Numbered from the stretch's first letter, positions 1-9,006 are shown. The stretch is DNA of 38,441 bases from Clostridiaceae bacterium (GCA_012522505.1 JAAYKJ010000119.1:1-38441); one strand, 5' to 3'. Program-made: numbers and translations. The notes: generated by a model not told the origin, from the letters alone.

Positions 1-628
1 GCTCCAATGTGCTCCCCGTCGTCATCACATCATCCACCAGGAGTATTCGTTTACCCCGAATCATTTCAGGATGATTCACACGAAAAGCTTCCTTCAGATT
101 TTTTAACCGTTCTCCTTTTTTCAGAGAACTTTGAGGTGGCGTGTTCAAACTTTTAACCAAAACCTTACGATGAAAGGCAATCGCCAACCGTTTAGCCAGT
201 CTTTTGGACAGGAGCTCCGACTGGTTATATCCTCTTTGTTGTTTTCTGCGGAAATGGATTGGAACTGGTATAATTATATCATATTTTGGCGAATCATTAT
301 AGGGGGATAAACCGTAAAAAAATTGTTTTAGCACTGGCAGAGAAAGGTCTACCAATATGGCGGCATTGCTTGGTCGGTCATTGAATTTCAGGTTATGAAT
401 AGCCCTCCGGATCCCTTCTTCATAGTCGAAAGCAGAAATGATTTTGCCAACGCTGTTTCCGGCGGGATTTGAAAATTCATGTTTTTTCAGAAAAGGTAAA
501 TCCACTTCGCAGTCCCGGCACAGCATTCCATGTGTTTTCAGGGGCAAAAGTGTATCGCAGCATATGCACCGGGGCGGGAAAAAAAACCTCAACACGCATT
601 CATGGAAGGGAATAACCTTGTTTTGCAT
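1..628 (-). CDS. comF: ComF family protein (phosphoribosyltransferase-like), 3' end cut by window
   Basis: I translated this directly from the minus strand; it has no stop before the window edge, so the C-terminus is missing. The N-terminus has a four-cysteine zinc-finger pattern (CICC near residue 21, then CRDC about 20 residues on). Next come the ComF-typical segments VPIHFRRKQQRGYNQSE and, near the edge, the PRPP-loop LLVDDVMTTGSTLE. In naturally competent bacteria ComF acts at the membrane in uptake and handling of transforming DNA; homologs are widespread and often of unclear role. The ATG at 628 follows an AGAGGAAG ribosome binding site, 22 bases after the recD2 stop, so the two genes are likely cotranscribed. 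Confidence 0.9.
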   Translation of the reverse strand, partial: MQNKVIPFHECVLRFFFPPRCICCDTLLPLKTHGMLCRDCEVDLPFLKKHEFSNPAGNSVGKIISAFDYEEGIRRAIHNLKFNDRPSNAAILVDLSLPVLKQFFYGLSPYNDSPKYDIIIPVPIHFRRKQQRGYNQSELLSKRLAKRLAIAFHRKVLVKSLNTPPQSSLKKGERLKNLKEAFRVNHPEMIRGKRILLVDDVMTTGSTLE

Positions 629-650
629 AAATTCTTCCTCTTAACTGATT

Positions 651-2897
651 TTATAGGGTTACGGAAACCTGTGTGGCTTCCCCGTGCTTGGGAACAAGCT
701 CTGCCAGTTTCTCTTTCAAGCCGGTATACCGCTCTCTTTCAGTAATATTTTTGATCATGTTTTTGAGTGTATGTGTATCGCCTACTAAAACGACAAGTTC
801 TCTTGCACGCGTGACACCAGTATACAGAAGGTTTCGGCATGTCAGCATCGGAGGTGTGCCCGACAGTGAAATAACAACTGCCGGAAATTCACTGCCCTGG
901 CTTTTATGCACGGTAATCGCGTAAGACAGCTCCAACTCATCCAGCATGTCAAAAGTGTAATCAACGAGCTTTCCGTCATCAAAAGATACCGTAAGGGTAT
1001 TGTTTCTTGTGTCGATTTCGTGGATAATCCCCATATCCCCATTGAATACGCCTTCACCCGTAAGCGCTTTACCATCCTCTCCAGTGCTTTTCCAAGACAG
1101 GCCATAATTGTTTTTAATCTGCATCACTCTGTCTCCTTCACGGAAATGCATGTCTCTGTATGATCTTTCTTTCAGTTTTGGATTTGGTGGGTTCAGCCGG
1201 TTCTGAAGAGCCGCGTTCAGCTTGAACACCCCTGCGGCACCTTTCTTTGTCGGAGATAAAACCTGTATATCTCTCATCGGATCCAAACCGAATTTCTCGG
1301 GAATCCTAACAGTACAGAGCTCGATAACAGCGGCTGCTGCATCCTGAGGAATGTTTCTGGATACAAAGAAGAAATCTGATTCGGGTGCATTCACTTCAGG
1401 ATACTGTCCCTTGTTAATCCTGTGTGCATTGAGAACGATCAGGCTTTCTTCGGCTTGTCGGAAAATCTGATCCAGGGTGATCACCTCAAGAAACCCGCTT
1501 TCGATCAGATCGGACAGAACCCGGCCCGGGCCTACCGAAGGAAGTTGATCTGCATCCCCAACAAGCACAAGCCTTGTACCGGGTTCAATGGCTTTCAGTA
1601 ATGCCTGCATTAGAAGTATGTCTACCATGGATACTTCGTCAATAATAATGATATCTGCCTCTATCGGATCCTGTTCGTTCTTCTTGAACTCACGGTTGTA
1701 TTCATCCCCGCTATACCCGGTTTCCAAAAGCCGGTGAATGGTTTTTGCTTCTGTACCGGTTGCTTCGGTCATTCTTTTAGCTGCCCTTCCAGTAGGCGCT
1801 GCTAAAACAACCTTCATCCCTTCTTTTTTGAAGAGCCCGATAATACCCCTGATTAACGTTGTCTTCCCCGTTCCAGGACCACCGGTAACAACCAGCATGC
1901 TGTTTTTTGCGGACAGGCGCATGGCCTCCAGCTGTTTTTCAGCATATTGAACCTGCTGTTCTGCTTCAATCTCCTTTAGTGTACCTTCAAGATCGGTTAT
2001 TTCCCGGTTAGGCCTGGTTTGGCACAAGTGACTTATTTTGCGGCATACATACATCTCAGCACGATAGAATGCTGCAAGATATACCCGGTTTTCTGTGGAC
2101 TTTTCGATATAGATGCTCTCTTCAAAAACCATGTCAGCCAACGTTTCTTCCAAAGCCTGTGGGGTTGCCCCCAACAGCCCTGCAGCATAGGGCACCAAAA
2201 CCTTGGAAGGGAGATAGACATGGCCACTCTGTACAGCTTTGGACAAGGCGTACTTGATTCCGCTTTGCAAACGGAACTTTGAAGATGGATCTATCCCCAT
2301 CGTAATGGCGACCCTGTCTGCGATCTTAAACCCGATGTTGATATCTTCGTCCGTCAGCCGGTATGGGTTTCGCTTTATTTCGTTGACGGCTTCCCCACCA
2401 AACTTCTTCCATATTTTAATTGCGTAATTTGCTGATATGCCATACTGCTGAAAAAACATGACGGTCTGGCGAATCTGTTCTTGCTCCATGAAGGCCTGTC
2501 CTATCCCAAGAGCCTTGTCGGTACTGATCCCCTTAATTTTTGAAAGCCGGATGGGTTCAAATTGTAAAACCTTTAGTGTATCATCTCCGAAGGTATCAGT
2601 AATCCTTTTGGCGGTAACTTCTCCAACCCCTTTAATCATGCCGGATGAAAGGTATTTGAATATGTCTTCCGTGGTACTGGGCAGACGCCGCTCACAGGTT
2701 TCCACCTTCAGTTGTTTTCCGTAGTCCTGATGAATCATCCATGTCCCGCTCATAAGAATGTTTTCGCCCACACCAAGACCGGGCATACACCCTACGGCGG
2801 TTATCAAGCGTCGTCCGGCTCGGACATCACAAACCGTATAACCATTTTGATCATTATAATAAATGATTTCTTCTACAATTCCTTCGAGCTGTTCCAA
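651..2897 (-). CDS. recD2: RecD2-type ATP-dependent DNA helicase
   Basis: The 748-residue protein has the layout of RecD2 (YrrC), a 5'-3' superfamily 1B DNA helicase that works without RecBC. An N-terminal OB-like region is followed by helix-hairpin-helix segments (about residues 86-135). The helicase core has Walker A GGPGTGKTT at about 339-347, Walker B IIIIDEVSM at 416-424, motif III VGDADQLPSVGPG at 446-458, QIFRQ at 477-481, and C-terminal motifs ITVHKSQGSEFP and YTGVTRAREL. Length and motifs are complete, so I expect an active enzyme for DNA repair or replication fork processing. It precedes comF by 22 bases; a 140-base spacer separates it from the small membrane protein upstream. Confidence 0.95.
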   Translation of the reverse strand: MEQLEGIVEEIIYYNDQNGYTVCDVRAGRRLITAVGCMPGLGVGENILMSGTWMIHQDYGKQLKVETCERRLPSTTEDIFKYLSSGMIKGVGEVTAKRITDTFGDDTLKVLQFEPIRLSKIKGISTDKALGIGQAFMEQEQIRQTVMFFQQYGISANYAIKIWKKFGGEAVNEIKRNPYRLTDEDINIGFKIADRVAITMGIDPSSKFRLQSGIKYALSKAVQSGHVYLPSKVLVPYAAGLLGATPQALEETLADMVFEESIYIEKSTENRVYLAAFYRAEMYVCRKISHLCQTRPNREITDLEGTLKEIEAEQQVQYAEKQLEAMRLSAKNSMLVVTGGPGTGKTTLIRGIIGLFKKEGMKVVLAAPTGRAAKRMTEATGTEAKTIHRLLETGYSGDEYNREFKKNEQDPIEADIIIIDEVSMVDILLMQALLKAIEPGTRLVLVGDADQLPSVGPGRVLSDLIESGFLEVITLDQIFRQAEESLIVLNAHRINKGQYPEVNAPESDFFFVSRNIPQDAAAAVIELCTVRIPEKFGLDPMRDIQVLSPTKKGAAGVFKLNAALQNRLNPPNPKLKERSYRDMHFREGDRVMQIKNNYGLSWKSTGEDGKALTGEGVFNGDMGIIHEIDTRNNTLTVSFDDGKLVDYTFDMLDELELSYAITVHKSQGSEFPAVVISLSGTPPMLTCRNLLYTGVTRARELVVLVGDTHTLKNMIKNITERERYTGLKEKLAELVPKHGEATQVSVTL

Positions 2898-3037
2898 GAA
2901 ATATACCTCTCCGCGATTCTCTGGCAGGATTGATCTGAGAAAAGCCCGTTATAGTAAACATACACGGAGCATTCCTGCCCCTTTATGAATCGTATCTGAG
3001 CTCCTCCGTACATCAGAACGGAGTTATCCTGCCCGGG

Positions 3038-3382
3038 TCATGATCCTAGCTGTCTCTCTCTGGAACCTATTCTACTCAAATTTAAAATATCCAGCAAGAC
3101 CAACCGAGGATTCTCATTGGCAAGCCTCTCTAACAGGGGCTTGTTTGGATCATTTTCCTCGATCCTAATGTACAGGTAGCTATCGGTCCCCAACTTCTCC
3201 GGGATCTCTTCCAGAAAGATACACCGAATCCTTCCTTCCAGCTTTTCATCCCCTGGTTGCGGAACAAGGCACAGCTTTCCGCCCTCCTGCCTGCAGCCAG
3301 TTTTTATCTTTACAGCGATATCGCGAAGCAAATGGAAAAAACCGTAGAATGCAAACAGTGATATAATGATATACACCACCAT
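3038..3382 (-). CDS. small membrane-anchored protein, unknown function
   Basis: This 114-residue protein starts with a single hydrophobic helix (MVVYIIISLFAFYGFFHLL), followed by a charged soluble domain of about 90 residues with a beta-alpha look (LYIRIEEND, LVLLDILNL). I do not recognise the family. The ATG at 3382 is chosen because AGGTG lies eight bases upstream and the membrane helix then begins at residue 1; the frame could extend to 3568, but those residues look non-coding. Small one-helix proteins of this kind occur in many Clostridia, but I cannot assign a role. It lies upstream of recD2 on the same strand. Confidence 0.6.
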   Translation of the reverse strand: MVVYIIISLFAFYGFFHLLRDIAVKIKTGCRQEGGKLCLVPQPGDEKLEGRIRCIFLEEIPEKLGTDSYLYIRIEENDPNKPLLERLANENPRLVLLDILNLSRIGSRERQLGS

Positions 3383-3555
3383 ATTTCCCACACCTAACTT
3401 TGGTTTCAATATATTGTATGTATATGAAATTTTTTTGTTATAACCCCGGTGCAATGTGGGTATATATACAATAGCTTCCTTGGGTACTGTAGATGCTGAC
3501 CAGATTTCAATGAGTGTTTGCGCGAATTGTGCGCCAAAATGCGCTATGCGTCGCA

Positions 3556-3713
3556 AGCATTTTATCAAATGCTACTTCAGTGGGGGATTTAAACCCGCAA
3601 CTGAAGTATTGGTTTATGTCCGCCTATTCGTGTTTTTTAGCCCTCTCGGCTAAAAATACACTTCCTCACTTTGTGGCCTTTAGGGCACGGAGTCTTGGAA
3701 GCATTTGATAAAA
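3556..3713. repeat. palindromic element with nested hairpins (MITE-like or IS200/IS605-derived candidate)
   Basis: The spacer from 3383 to 3956 holds no convincing gene, but it contains an ordered palindromic block. TTTTATCAAATGCT at 3560-3573 is matched by its exact reverse complement at 3700-3713. Between them are a hairpin TACTTCAGT/ACTGAAGTA (3573-3581 and 3599-3607) and a hairpin TTTTAGCC/GGCTAAAA (3635-3642 and 3648-3655), then a weaker GTGGCC/GGGCAC pairing near 3673-3687. The left arm alone also folds (AGCATTT/AAATGCT around TATC, 3556-3573). The layout resembles small non-autonomous elements with subterminal palindromes; a structured RNA is the alternative. There is no transposase and no clear target duplication. 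Confidence 0.5.
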
Positions 3714-3956
3714 ACCATACGATTATTGGTCGGCTTTTTTATTCTCTAAAATTTTTGTGTTTTTCAACACACAGGAATAAACATTCTGATGCATCGTGTT
3801 TATAGAATGTTCGATGAATGAGTTTTTTATTTCTGTGTGCTTCAAGCTGGTATGGGGAAATACGGAAAAACACCAAACAAAATAATAAAAGAAATCTATT
3901 GTAGTTCTTGACAGGACACGTAATAAGATTCAAGTAAATTGTATGAGGTTGTAGAG

Positions 3957-5009
3957 ATGAGGAAGGTTTCTTTAGATGAACTGGCCCCGGGGATGAAGCT
4001 TGCGAAGGATGTAATTTTGGATGATGGACGCTTTCTGCTGTTGAAAGGCTTTACAATTAAGAAGCGGTATATTGATAAAATCCGACTGTACAATATCCCC
4101 TATCTGTATGTTGAGGATGAAATAGGGAAGTACGAGCATTTCAGTGAAGAAGTGGTCTATACCGAAACATTTCAGACCATAAAAAATGTGATGGAAAGTG
4201 TTCGACAAGGCGACACCATTCATCTTCCAGTTCTGAAGGAAACCGTTGACGGTATCGTTCAAAAGATTCTGAATGATGACAATGTTTTTATGAAGCTTAC
4301 AGGAATACGGGACATTGATAATTATACATATCTTCATTCGGTGGATGTTTGCATCTATTCGGTCATCGCCGGTAAAAGCCTGAACCTGACAGACAGTGAA
4401 GTGAAAGAATTGGGTATGGGTGCGATTCTTCATGATATCGGGAAATGCAAGGTTCCCCTGTGCATTTTGAATAAACCCGCAAGGCTGACAAAAAGCGAAT
4501 ATGAAACCATTAAAAAACACACCCAGTATGGATATGAAATTGTTCTTAGCACACCGGGAGTCAACCCCGCTGTAGCGAATATTGCACTTCACCACCATGA
4601 GCACTGGAATGGTACGGGCTATCCATCAGGTAAATCCGGGCATAAAATAGATCTTTTCTCCAGAATTGTTGCAATCGCTGATGTTTATGATGCCTTAACG
4701 GCAAATCGGGTTTATCGGAAACGGTTCATGCCCCATGAGGCCGCTGAGTATATCATCGCTAATGCCGCTCAATATTTTGACCCGGACCTTCTGCAGGTAT
4801 TCCTGGACAATATCGCTGTGTATCCTGCCGACATCATCGTCCTTTTGAATACCGGTGAAATTGCCAGAGTGGTGGAGGCAAAAGGTGAAGCTTCCATTCG
4901 CCCGAAAGTCATGGTTATCACCCGAAAGGATGGCCCGCCTGTATTGGATCCATATGAAATTGATTTAACAGAAAACCCCAGTGTCAATATTGTGGATATC
5001 ATCAGTTAA
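3957..5009 (+). CDS. HD-GYP domain protein, probable c-di-GMP phosphodiesterase
   Basis: The N-terminal 60 residues form the small beta-rich domain often seen before clostridial HD-GYP domains (VSLDELAPGMKLAKDV). The C-terminal half carries the HD-GYP signature: HD dyad in LHDIGKCKVP at residues 159-160, HHEHWNGTGYP from 213 to 223, and IVAIADVYDALT. This family hydrolyses cyclic di-GMP in the cytoplasm. The ATG at 3957 has GAGGT eight bases upstream; an earlier in-frame TTG at 3939 lacks that site. A TTGACA stands at 3908-3913, but no good -10 lies at the right distance. The gene converges on metK and appears monocistronic. Confidence 0.9.
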   Translation: MRKVSLDELAPGMKLAKDVILDDGRFLLLKGFTIKKRYIDKIRLYNIPYLYVEDEIGKYEHFSEEVVYTETFQTIKNVMESVRQGDTIHLPVLKETVDGIVQKILNDDNVFMKLTGIRDIDNYTYLHSVDVCIYSVIAGKSLNLTDSEVKELGMGAILHDIGKCKVPLCILNKPARLTKSEYETIKKHTQYGYEIVLSTPGVNPAVANIALHHHEHWNGTGYPSGKSGHKIDLFSRIVAIADVYDALTANRVYRKRFMPHEAAEYIIANAAQYFDPDLLQVFLDNIAVYPADIIVLLNTGEIARVVEAKGEASIRPKVMVITRKDGPPVLDPYEIDLTENPSVNIVDIIS

Positions 5010-5040
5010 CATACAAAGCCGTTCTCGGTCCACAGCCATT

Positions 5041-5083
5041 CCGGGTTTGCACAGAAAGCAGGCAATGCCCCCATGCAACCCGG
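5041..5083. terminator. weak hairpin between convergent genes
   Basis: CCGGGTTTGC (5041-5050) pairs with GCAACCCGG (5075-5083) with one bulged base, in the 93-base space between the convergent HD-GYP and metK genes. Neither side has a clear T-run, so a shared terminator is only a guess. Confidence 0.3.
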
Positions 5084-5102
5084 ACAACATCTGCTATATT
5101 AA

Positions 5103-6293
5103 TTACAATCCTGCTTCGCGCCTTATTGCTTTGGCCTTGTCTGTTTTTTCCCAGGTGAAAGCCTCATCATCTCTGCCAAAATGCCCATATGCTGCAGTCT
5201 TGCGGTATATGGGACGCCGCAGGTTTAAATCCCTGATAATTGCTGCAGGCCGGAGATCAAATAGCTTACCGACGATCTGTGCTATCTGCTCTTCGGGTAT
5301 TTTTCCTGTTCCAAATGTATCAATCATAATGGACACCGGCTTTGCCACCCCAATCGCATAGGCCAGCTGCACCTCACAGCGATTTGCCAAACCGGCTGCC
5401 ACGATATTTTTCGCAACATACCTGGCTGCATAAGCCGCTGAACGATCCACCTTGGTCGGATCCTTTCCTGAAAAAGCGCCACCGCCGTGTCGCCCCATTC
5501 CCCCATAAGTATCGACGATAATCTTTCTGCCTGTCAGACCGGAATCGCCCTGAGGGCCTCCGATCACAAACCTGCCTGTCGGGTTAATCAGATACCGGGT
5601 TTTTTCATCTAAAAGGTGTGCAGGAATGACAGGCAGAATAATCTTTTGGATCACTTCCCGCTCTATGGTATCGTGATCAACTTCCGGGCTGTGTTGGGTT
5701 GAAATAACCACTGTATCGACCCGTTTTGGTTTATGGTCTTCATATTCTACAGTCACCTGCGATTTCCCGTCAGGGAGCAAAAAATTCAACAGACCGCTCT
5801 TCCGTGCATCGGTAAGTGCTTTTGTCAGCTTATGAGCCAGTGATATTGGCATGGGCATCAATTCGGGGGTTTCGTCACAGGCATAGCCGAACATCATACC
5901 CTGATCTCCTGCTCCAATCGCTTCTATCGAATTGCTTTCCATTTCATTTCTCTTTGCCTCCAGTGCTTCATTCACACCCAGAGCAATATCTGTAGACTGC
6001 TCGTCAATGGCGGTCAGTACCGCACACGTGTCGCTATCAAAGCCATATTTAGCCCTGTCATATCCGATATCCCGAATGGTCTCCCGGACCACCTTTGGAA
6101 TGTCAACATAGCAAGATGTTGTAATCTCCCCCATCACCAAAACCATTCCGGTTGTCACTGCCGTTTCGCAGGCTACCCTCGCCATCGGATCCTCCGTTAG
6201 GATTGCGTCCAGGATGGCATCGGATATATTGTCACATATCTTGTCCGGATGGCCTTCTGTTACTGATTCCGAAGTAAACAGAACGTTTGACAT
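5103..6293 (-). CDS. metK: S-adenosylmethionine synthetase
   Basis: The 396-residue protein is a full-length MetK, which makes S-adenosylmethionine from methionine and ATP. Visible signatures are the N-terminal [13 protein letters not shown] with the active-site His (GHPDK at residues 14-18), [12 protein letters not shown], and [20 protein letters not shown] chose the ATG at 6293 because AAAGGAG sits nine bases upstream; the in-frame ATG at 6302 directly abuts that site. The gene stands alone behind its own promoter and a SAM-I riboswitch with an attenuator, so it should be shut down when its product is abundant. Confidence 0.98.
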   Translation of the reverse strand: MSNVLFTSESVTEGHPDKICDNISDAILDAILTEDPMARVACETAVTTGMVLVMGEITTSCYVDIPKVVRETIRDIGYDRAKYGFDSDTCAVLTAIDEQSTDIALGVNEALEAKRNEMESNSIEAIGAGDQGMMFGYACDETPELMPMPISLAHKLTKALTDARKSGLLNFLLPDGKSQVTVEYEDHKPKRVDTVVISTQHSPEVDHDTIEREVIQKIILPVIPAHLLDEKTRYLINPTGRFVIGGPQGDSGLTGRKIIVDTYGGMGRHGGGAFSGKDPTKVDRSAAYAARYVAKNIVAAGLANRCEVQLAYAIGVAKPVSIMIDTFGTGKIPEEQIAQIVGKLFDLRPAAIIRDLNLRRPIYRKTAAYGHFGRDDEAFTWEKTDKAKAIRREAGL

Positions 6294-6398
6294 AAAATGC
6301 ATCTCCTTTCAAAACTTCTTCAATGAAGCATGCAGGGTTAATCATTTCCAAAAAGCCATCTGCCAATACTTGGGTTATGGAAAGCTTTCTGCAGAAAT

Positions 6399-6422
6399 AA
6401 AAAAATCTCTTCCATGAAGAGA
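6399..6422 (-). terminator. intrinsic terminator of the SAM riboswitch
   Basis: A perfect 7-bp stem TCTCTTC/GAAGAGA with a 3-nt loop is followed, in the minus direction, by seven T. It lies between the aptamer and metK and is the expected expression platform: SAM binding should favour this terminator. Confidence 0.92.
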
Positions 6423-6436
6423 CCCAATTCACGCTC

Positions 6437-6533
6437 CTCATCTTTCAGGATATATCCTGCAGGAATTGGCACCGTACCAAATGCCGGTTGCCGGGTTTCA
6501 CAGGGCCCAGTCCCTCCACCTCTCTTGATAAGG
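6437..6533 (-). ncRNA. SAM-I (S-box) riboswitch aptamer
   Basis: Read on the minus strand, the leader has the conserved S-box blocks in order: CTTATCAAGAGAGGTGGAGG, GGACTGGGCCC, TGAAACCCGGCAACC, GGTGCCAATTCC, then a closing GATGAG. This is the standard SAM-I aptamer that senses S-adenosylmethionine and ends transcription early. It sits about 140 bases before metK with the terminator just after it. Confidence 0.95.
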
Positions 6534-6558
6534 AAAAACCAATATTTAGCTACCACAT

Positions 6559-6587
6559 ATACTAGCATAATCTGCTTGTGAAATCAA
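6559..6587 (-). promoter_or_regulatory. metK promoter (sigma-A type)
   Basis: On the minus strand TTGATT (6582-6587) and TAGTAT (6559-6564) are spaced by 17 bases, about 25 bases before the start of the riboswitch aptamer. Confidence 0.7.
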
Positions 6588-6610
6588 GCACAAGAAAACA
6601 AAATTTTACC

Positions 6611-6674
6611 AAAAATTTACCAGGGAAGCTTAGCTTGTTGGGATATGTCCGCATCAAAATATGCTTTCCCTGGT
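6611..6674 (-). terminator. probable terminator after the rubredoxin gene
   Basis: On the minus strand ACCAGGGAAAGC (6663-6674) pairs with GCTTCCCTGGT (6619-6629) with one bulge and a loop of about 33 bases, followed by AAATTTTT. The stem is good, the loop long. Confidence 0.5.
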
Positions 6675-6706
6675 TTTTCACGTTGGCAGAAAATTACGCC
6701 GCCTGG

Positions 6707-6868
6707 TTAAGATTCCTGTTCGAACATGTCCTTGCCAACACCGCAGTCGGGACAAACCCAATCCTCCGGAAGCTCTTCAAATGGTGTGTCCGGTTCAACA
6801 CCATTATCAGGATCACCTACTTCTGGATCATAAACATAACCGCAAACAGTACAAACCCACTTTTCCAT
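6707..6868 (-). CDS. rubredoxin
   Basis: A 53-residue protein found by direct translation. It has both iron-binding motifs: CTVCGY at residues 6-11 and CPDCG at 39-43, plus the family features [11 protein letters not shown] and PEDWVCP. Rubredoxins carry one iron on four cysteines and shuttle electrons in the cytoplasm, often for oxygen and peroxide detoxification in anaerobes. The ATG at 6868 has GGAG eight bases upstream. It appears monocistronic, with its own promoter and terminator. Confidence 0.97.
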   Translation of the reverse strand: MEKWVCTVCGYVYDPEVGDPDNGVEPDTPFEELPEDWVCPDCGVGKDMFEQES

Positions 6869-6894
6869 GCTAAACACTCCTTTCATTATTCATA

Positions 6895-6924
6895 AATATA
6901 CCACGCAGATATTGTCTGTAACAA
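6895..6924 (-). promoter_or_regulatory. candidate rubredoxin promoter
   Basis: On the minus strand TTGTTA (6919-6924) and TATATT (6895-6900) are separated by 18 bases, about 27 bases before the rubredoxin start codon. Confidence 0.5.
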
Positions 6925-6939
6925 CTATTTTCATTAATT

Positions 6940-7578
6940 TCACTGGATATATCGGTTCATTGATTCCTTTTCCTGACGGTAATACTTCCATAGAGCATGT
7001 CTCAGACCATCAGATATGATTTCAGCCATTTTCATAACAAGGCCCAGGCGGGTATTTTGCAACACCATAAAATCCATCCATCCCGAATGGTTCACGATTC
7101 CCGTAATATTTATATCACCGGTTTCAGGCAATTCCTTATTCAGCCCCGAACCAGGTTTCAGCGGGCCCTCTCCTATTACTATCCGTCCTATATGCCCCAC
7201 AGCACCCAGGCAGGCATCAATGGCGATTGTAAAATTATCGGGTACAGTATCTTCAATTTTCGATAGGGTTTCTGCCAGGTTCCTTGCATGAACCGGATGT
7301 TCAAGGGTTCCTGCCACCCTTGCCCCCAATGTATGATACTGGCTTAAGCGATATCCTACCAGTGGACCAAGGGAATCACCAGTGGAACGGTCGGTACCGA
7401 TACACAAAATAACGATCGTGGTATTATATGGGACCGCAGCTAAATGTTTGAGGACTGCATGGGATAAGTCCCATGCGGCTCCACTCTTGTGAATATTGAC
7501 ATAATCCTTCACGATGGCTTCTCCTTTATCTGCAAACAGATGAATGTTTTCTCTGGTCCGTATATCCGCCGGTATCAT
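6940..7578 (-). CDS. yyaC: YyaC family sporulation protein
   Basis: The 212-residue product matches the YyaC family, which has a fold related to the germination protease GPR and is found in endospore formers. The key segment CIGTDRSTGDSLGPLVGYRL is followed by HPVHARNL and by AIDACLG. Its exact biochemical role is unknown to me. I chose the ATG at 7578; a TTG at 7596 would add six residues, and neither has a strong ribosome binding site. A forespore-type promoter candidate lies about 60 bases upstream. Confidence 0.9.
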   Translation of the reverse strand: MIPADIRTRENIHLFADKGEAIVKDYVNIHKSGAAWDLSHAVLKHLAAVPYNTTIVILCIGTDRSTGDSLGPLVGYRLSQYHTLGARVAGTLEHPVHARNLAETLSKIEDTVPDNFTIAIDACLGAVGHIGRIVIGEGPLKPGSGLNKELPETGDINITGIVNHSGWMDFMVLQNTRLGLVMKMAEIISDGLRHALWKYYRQEKESMNRYIQ

Positions 7579-7636
7579 TGTGCTTTGTCCGGGCAAAAGC
7601 CCAGTGAACCGGGAAAATCTTCAAAACCTATTTAAT

Positions 7637-7665
7637 GATTATTCCCATAGGACCTGTGCTTATGC
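7637..7665 (-). promoter_or_regulatory. candidate sigma-F/G (forespore) promoter for yyaC
   Basis: On the minus strand GCATA (7661-7665) is followed after 14 bases by GGGAATAATC (7637-7646). This resembles the sigma-F pattern GYATA, about 15 bases, GGnnAnAnTR, with a mismatch at the last base and a short spacer. The downstream gene is of sporulation type. Confidence 0.4.
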
Positions 7666-7741
7666 ATTGATTTTCTTTATGAAAAAGAGGATTTAATCCG
7701 TATCGCAGGAAACCCATAATTTGTAGAATAAGCAAAATTCA

Positions 7742-7770
7742 TTGCGGCAGCTTGAATTTTATGTTAGTAT
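7742..7770 (+). promoter_or_regulatory. candidate promoter for the SpoIIE-type phosphatase
   Basis: TTGCGG (7742-7747) and TAGTAT (7765-7770) are spaced by 17 bases, 57 bases before the start codon. Confidence 0.4.
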
Positions 7771-7827
7771 TAGTGCAGGAAACAAGACATTATATTTTAT
7801 TGACAACCGTTGTGACAGGAGCAAAGT

Positions 7828-9006
7828 ATGTTTTCACCTTATTATTCTTCCGACGATTCAAGCTTCAAATTCATACTGGATATCCTCGATGGGATGCATG
7901 ATTGGGTGCGTGTGGTAGATCGGAATAATTCGGTTATCTTTATGAACCGCTCCATGGAGGAAGGTTTGAAGATAGAAGAGCTTGCGGGTAAAAAATGCTA
8001 TGAGCTGCTGGGAAGGGATATCCCCTGCGAAAACTGTATTACCCGGAAAGTGGTTTTTGAGGGGAAAACTTTTAAGAAGGAAGAGGTTTGTAACAACAGA
8101 ACCTATTCCGTGATGAGTTCACCCATTATTGCCGACGACGGAAACATTCACTATGCCGTGGAAGTTTTACGGGATATTACAAAGGAAAAAGAACTGGAAA
8201 CCCGAATTCTGAAACAGAATCTTAAGCTGCAACAGGATCTGGAAATGGCCAGGAAACTGCAGATGCAGCTCCTGCCACGGGACATACAGGTAACCGGGGT
8301 GGATTTTGCTTACCGGTATCACCCCTGTGATGATCTAAGCGGGGATATGGTCAATCTATTCCAAATCGACAAAGACCATATCGGCTTGTACATTGCCGAT
8401 GTGTCCGGCCATGGTGTTTCAGCTTCAATGCTGACAGTTTTTCTTATTTCAGTCCTAAGCAGAAGAGTCTATTCGCCCGCCCGGGCGTTATATCGGCTTT
8501 TCAGGCAGTTCAATGCCGGCGACTTCGATAAGAATTCTTATATCACCGTATTTTATGCGATCTATAATTTGAAGACCCGTCTGTTGACTTATGCCAACGC
8601 AGGTCACAACTGCATTCCGATCATCTGCGGACCCGAGGGAGTTAAAAGGCTGTTCATGCCCGGTATCCCGATCAGTGATTGGCTGGATAAACCCCAATAC
8701 AGAGATGCGTCCGTCAACTTGAATCTGGATGAGCGGCTGTTTCTTTACACCGATGGGGTCACCGATCAATGGCTGGGAGATCCAGATAAGTTGATCGAAG
8801 ACAACTATGTCTTGAGTATTCTGAAAGATCGGCATCTTGATATCAATATTTCATTGAACCTGATCAGCCGTTATATCTATCACCAGCTGGATTCCATGAA
8901 TGTCAGGCAGAAGGACGATATTACCATGGCTCTTATTCAGCCTGTTCCCAGGAAAGCCCCTCACCCATCCAAAGAACGAAAATCACCGGATACCCTTCAC
9001 CGTTGA
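7828..9006 (+). CDS. PAS domain and SpoIIE-type PP2C serine phosphatase
   Basis: The 392-residue protein has a PAS domain at about residues 12-117 with a cysteine cluster (CYELLGRDIPCENC) common in clostridial PAS proteins. A coiled-coil linker spans about 117-147. The SpoIIE/RsbU phosphatase domain follows, with metal-binding segments LSGDMVN (about 170-176), IADVSGHGVSASML, LYTDGVTDQ and QKDDITM. Proteins of this build dephosphorylate anti-sigma factor antagonists in partner-switching pathways; the partner here is not visible. AGGAG precedes the ATG at 7828. There are no membrane helices, so it should be a cytoplasmic sensor, and it is not SpoIIE itself, which is longer and membrane-bound. 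Confidence 0.88.
   Translation: MFSPYYSSDDSSFKFILDILDGMHDWVRVVDRNNSVIFMNRSMEEGLKIEELAGKKCYELLGRDIPCENCITRKVVFEGKTFKKEEVCNNRTYSVMSSPIIADDGNIHYAVEVLRDITKEKELETRILKQNLKLQQDLEMARKLQMQLLPRDIQVTGVDFAYRYHPCDDLSGDMVNLFQIDKDHIGLYIADVSGHGVSASMLTVFLISVLSRRVYSPARALYRLFRQFNAGDFDKNSYITVFYAIYNLKTRLLTYANAGHNCIPIICGPEGVKRLFMPGIPISDWLDKPQYRDASVNLNLDERLFLYTDGVTDQWLGDPDKLIEDNYVLSILKDRHLDINISLNLISRYIYHQLDSMNVRQKDDITMALIQPVPRKAPHPSKERKSPDTLHR

Noticed and set aside
3038-3568. Longer version (176 residues) of the small membrane protein
   Set aside because: The added N-terminal residues look non-coding and overlap the palindromic element; the ATG at 3382 has a ribosome binding site and starts at the membrane helix.
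3739-3933. 64-residue open frame on the minus strand before the HD-GYP gene
   Set aside because: It lies in A/T-rich DNA, has no good ribosome binding site and no recognisable domain.
3908-3940. Sigma-A promoter for the HD-GYP gene from TTGACA at 3908
   Set aside because: The nearest TATAAT-like hexamer at a good distance is poor (the next, TAAATT, is 21 bases away), so I do not call it.
3972-4604. 210-residue open frame on the minus strand
   Set aside because: It is antisense to the HD-GYP gene, which carries complete catalytic motifs.
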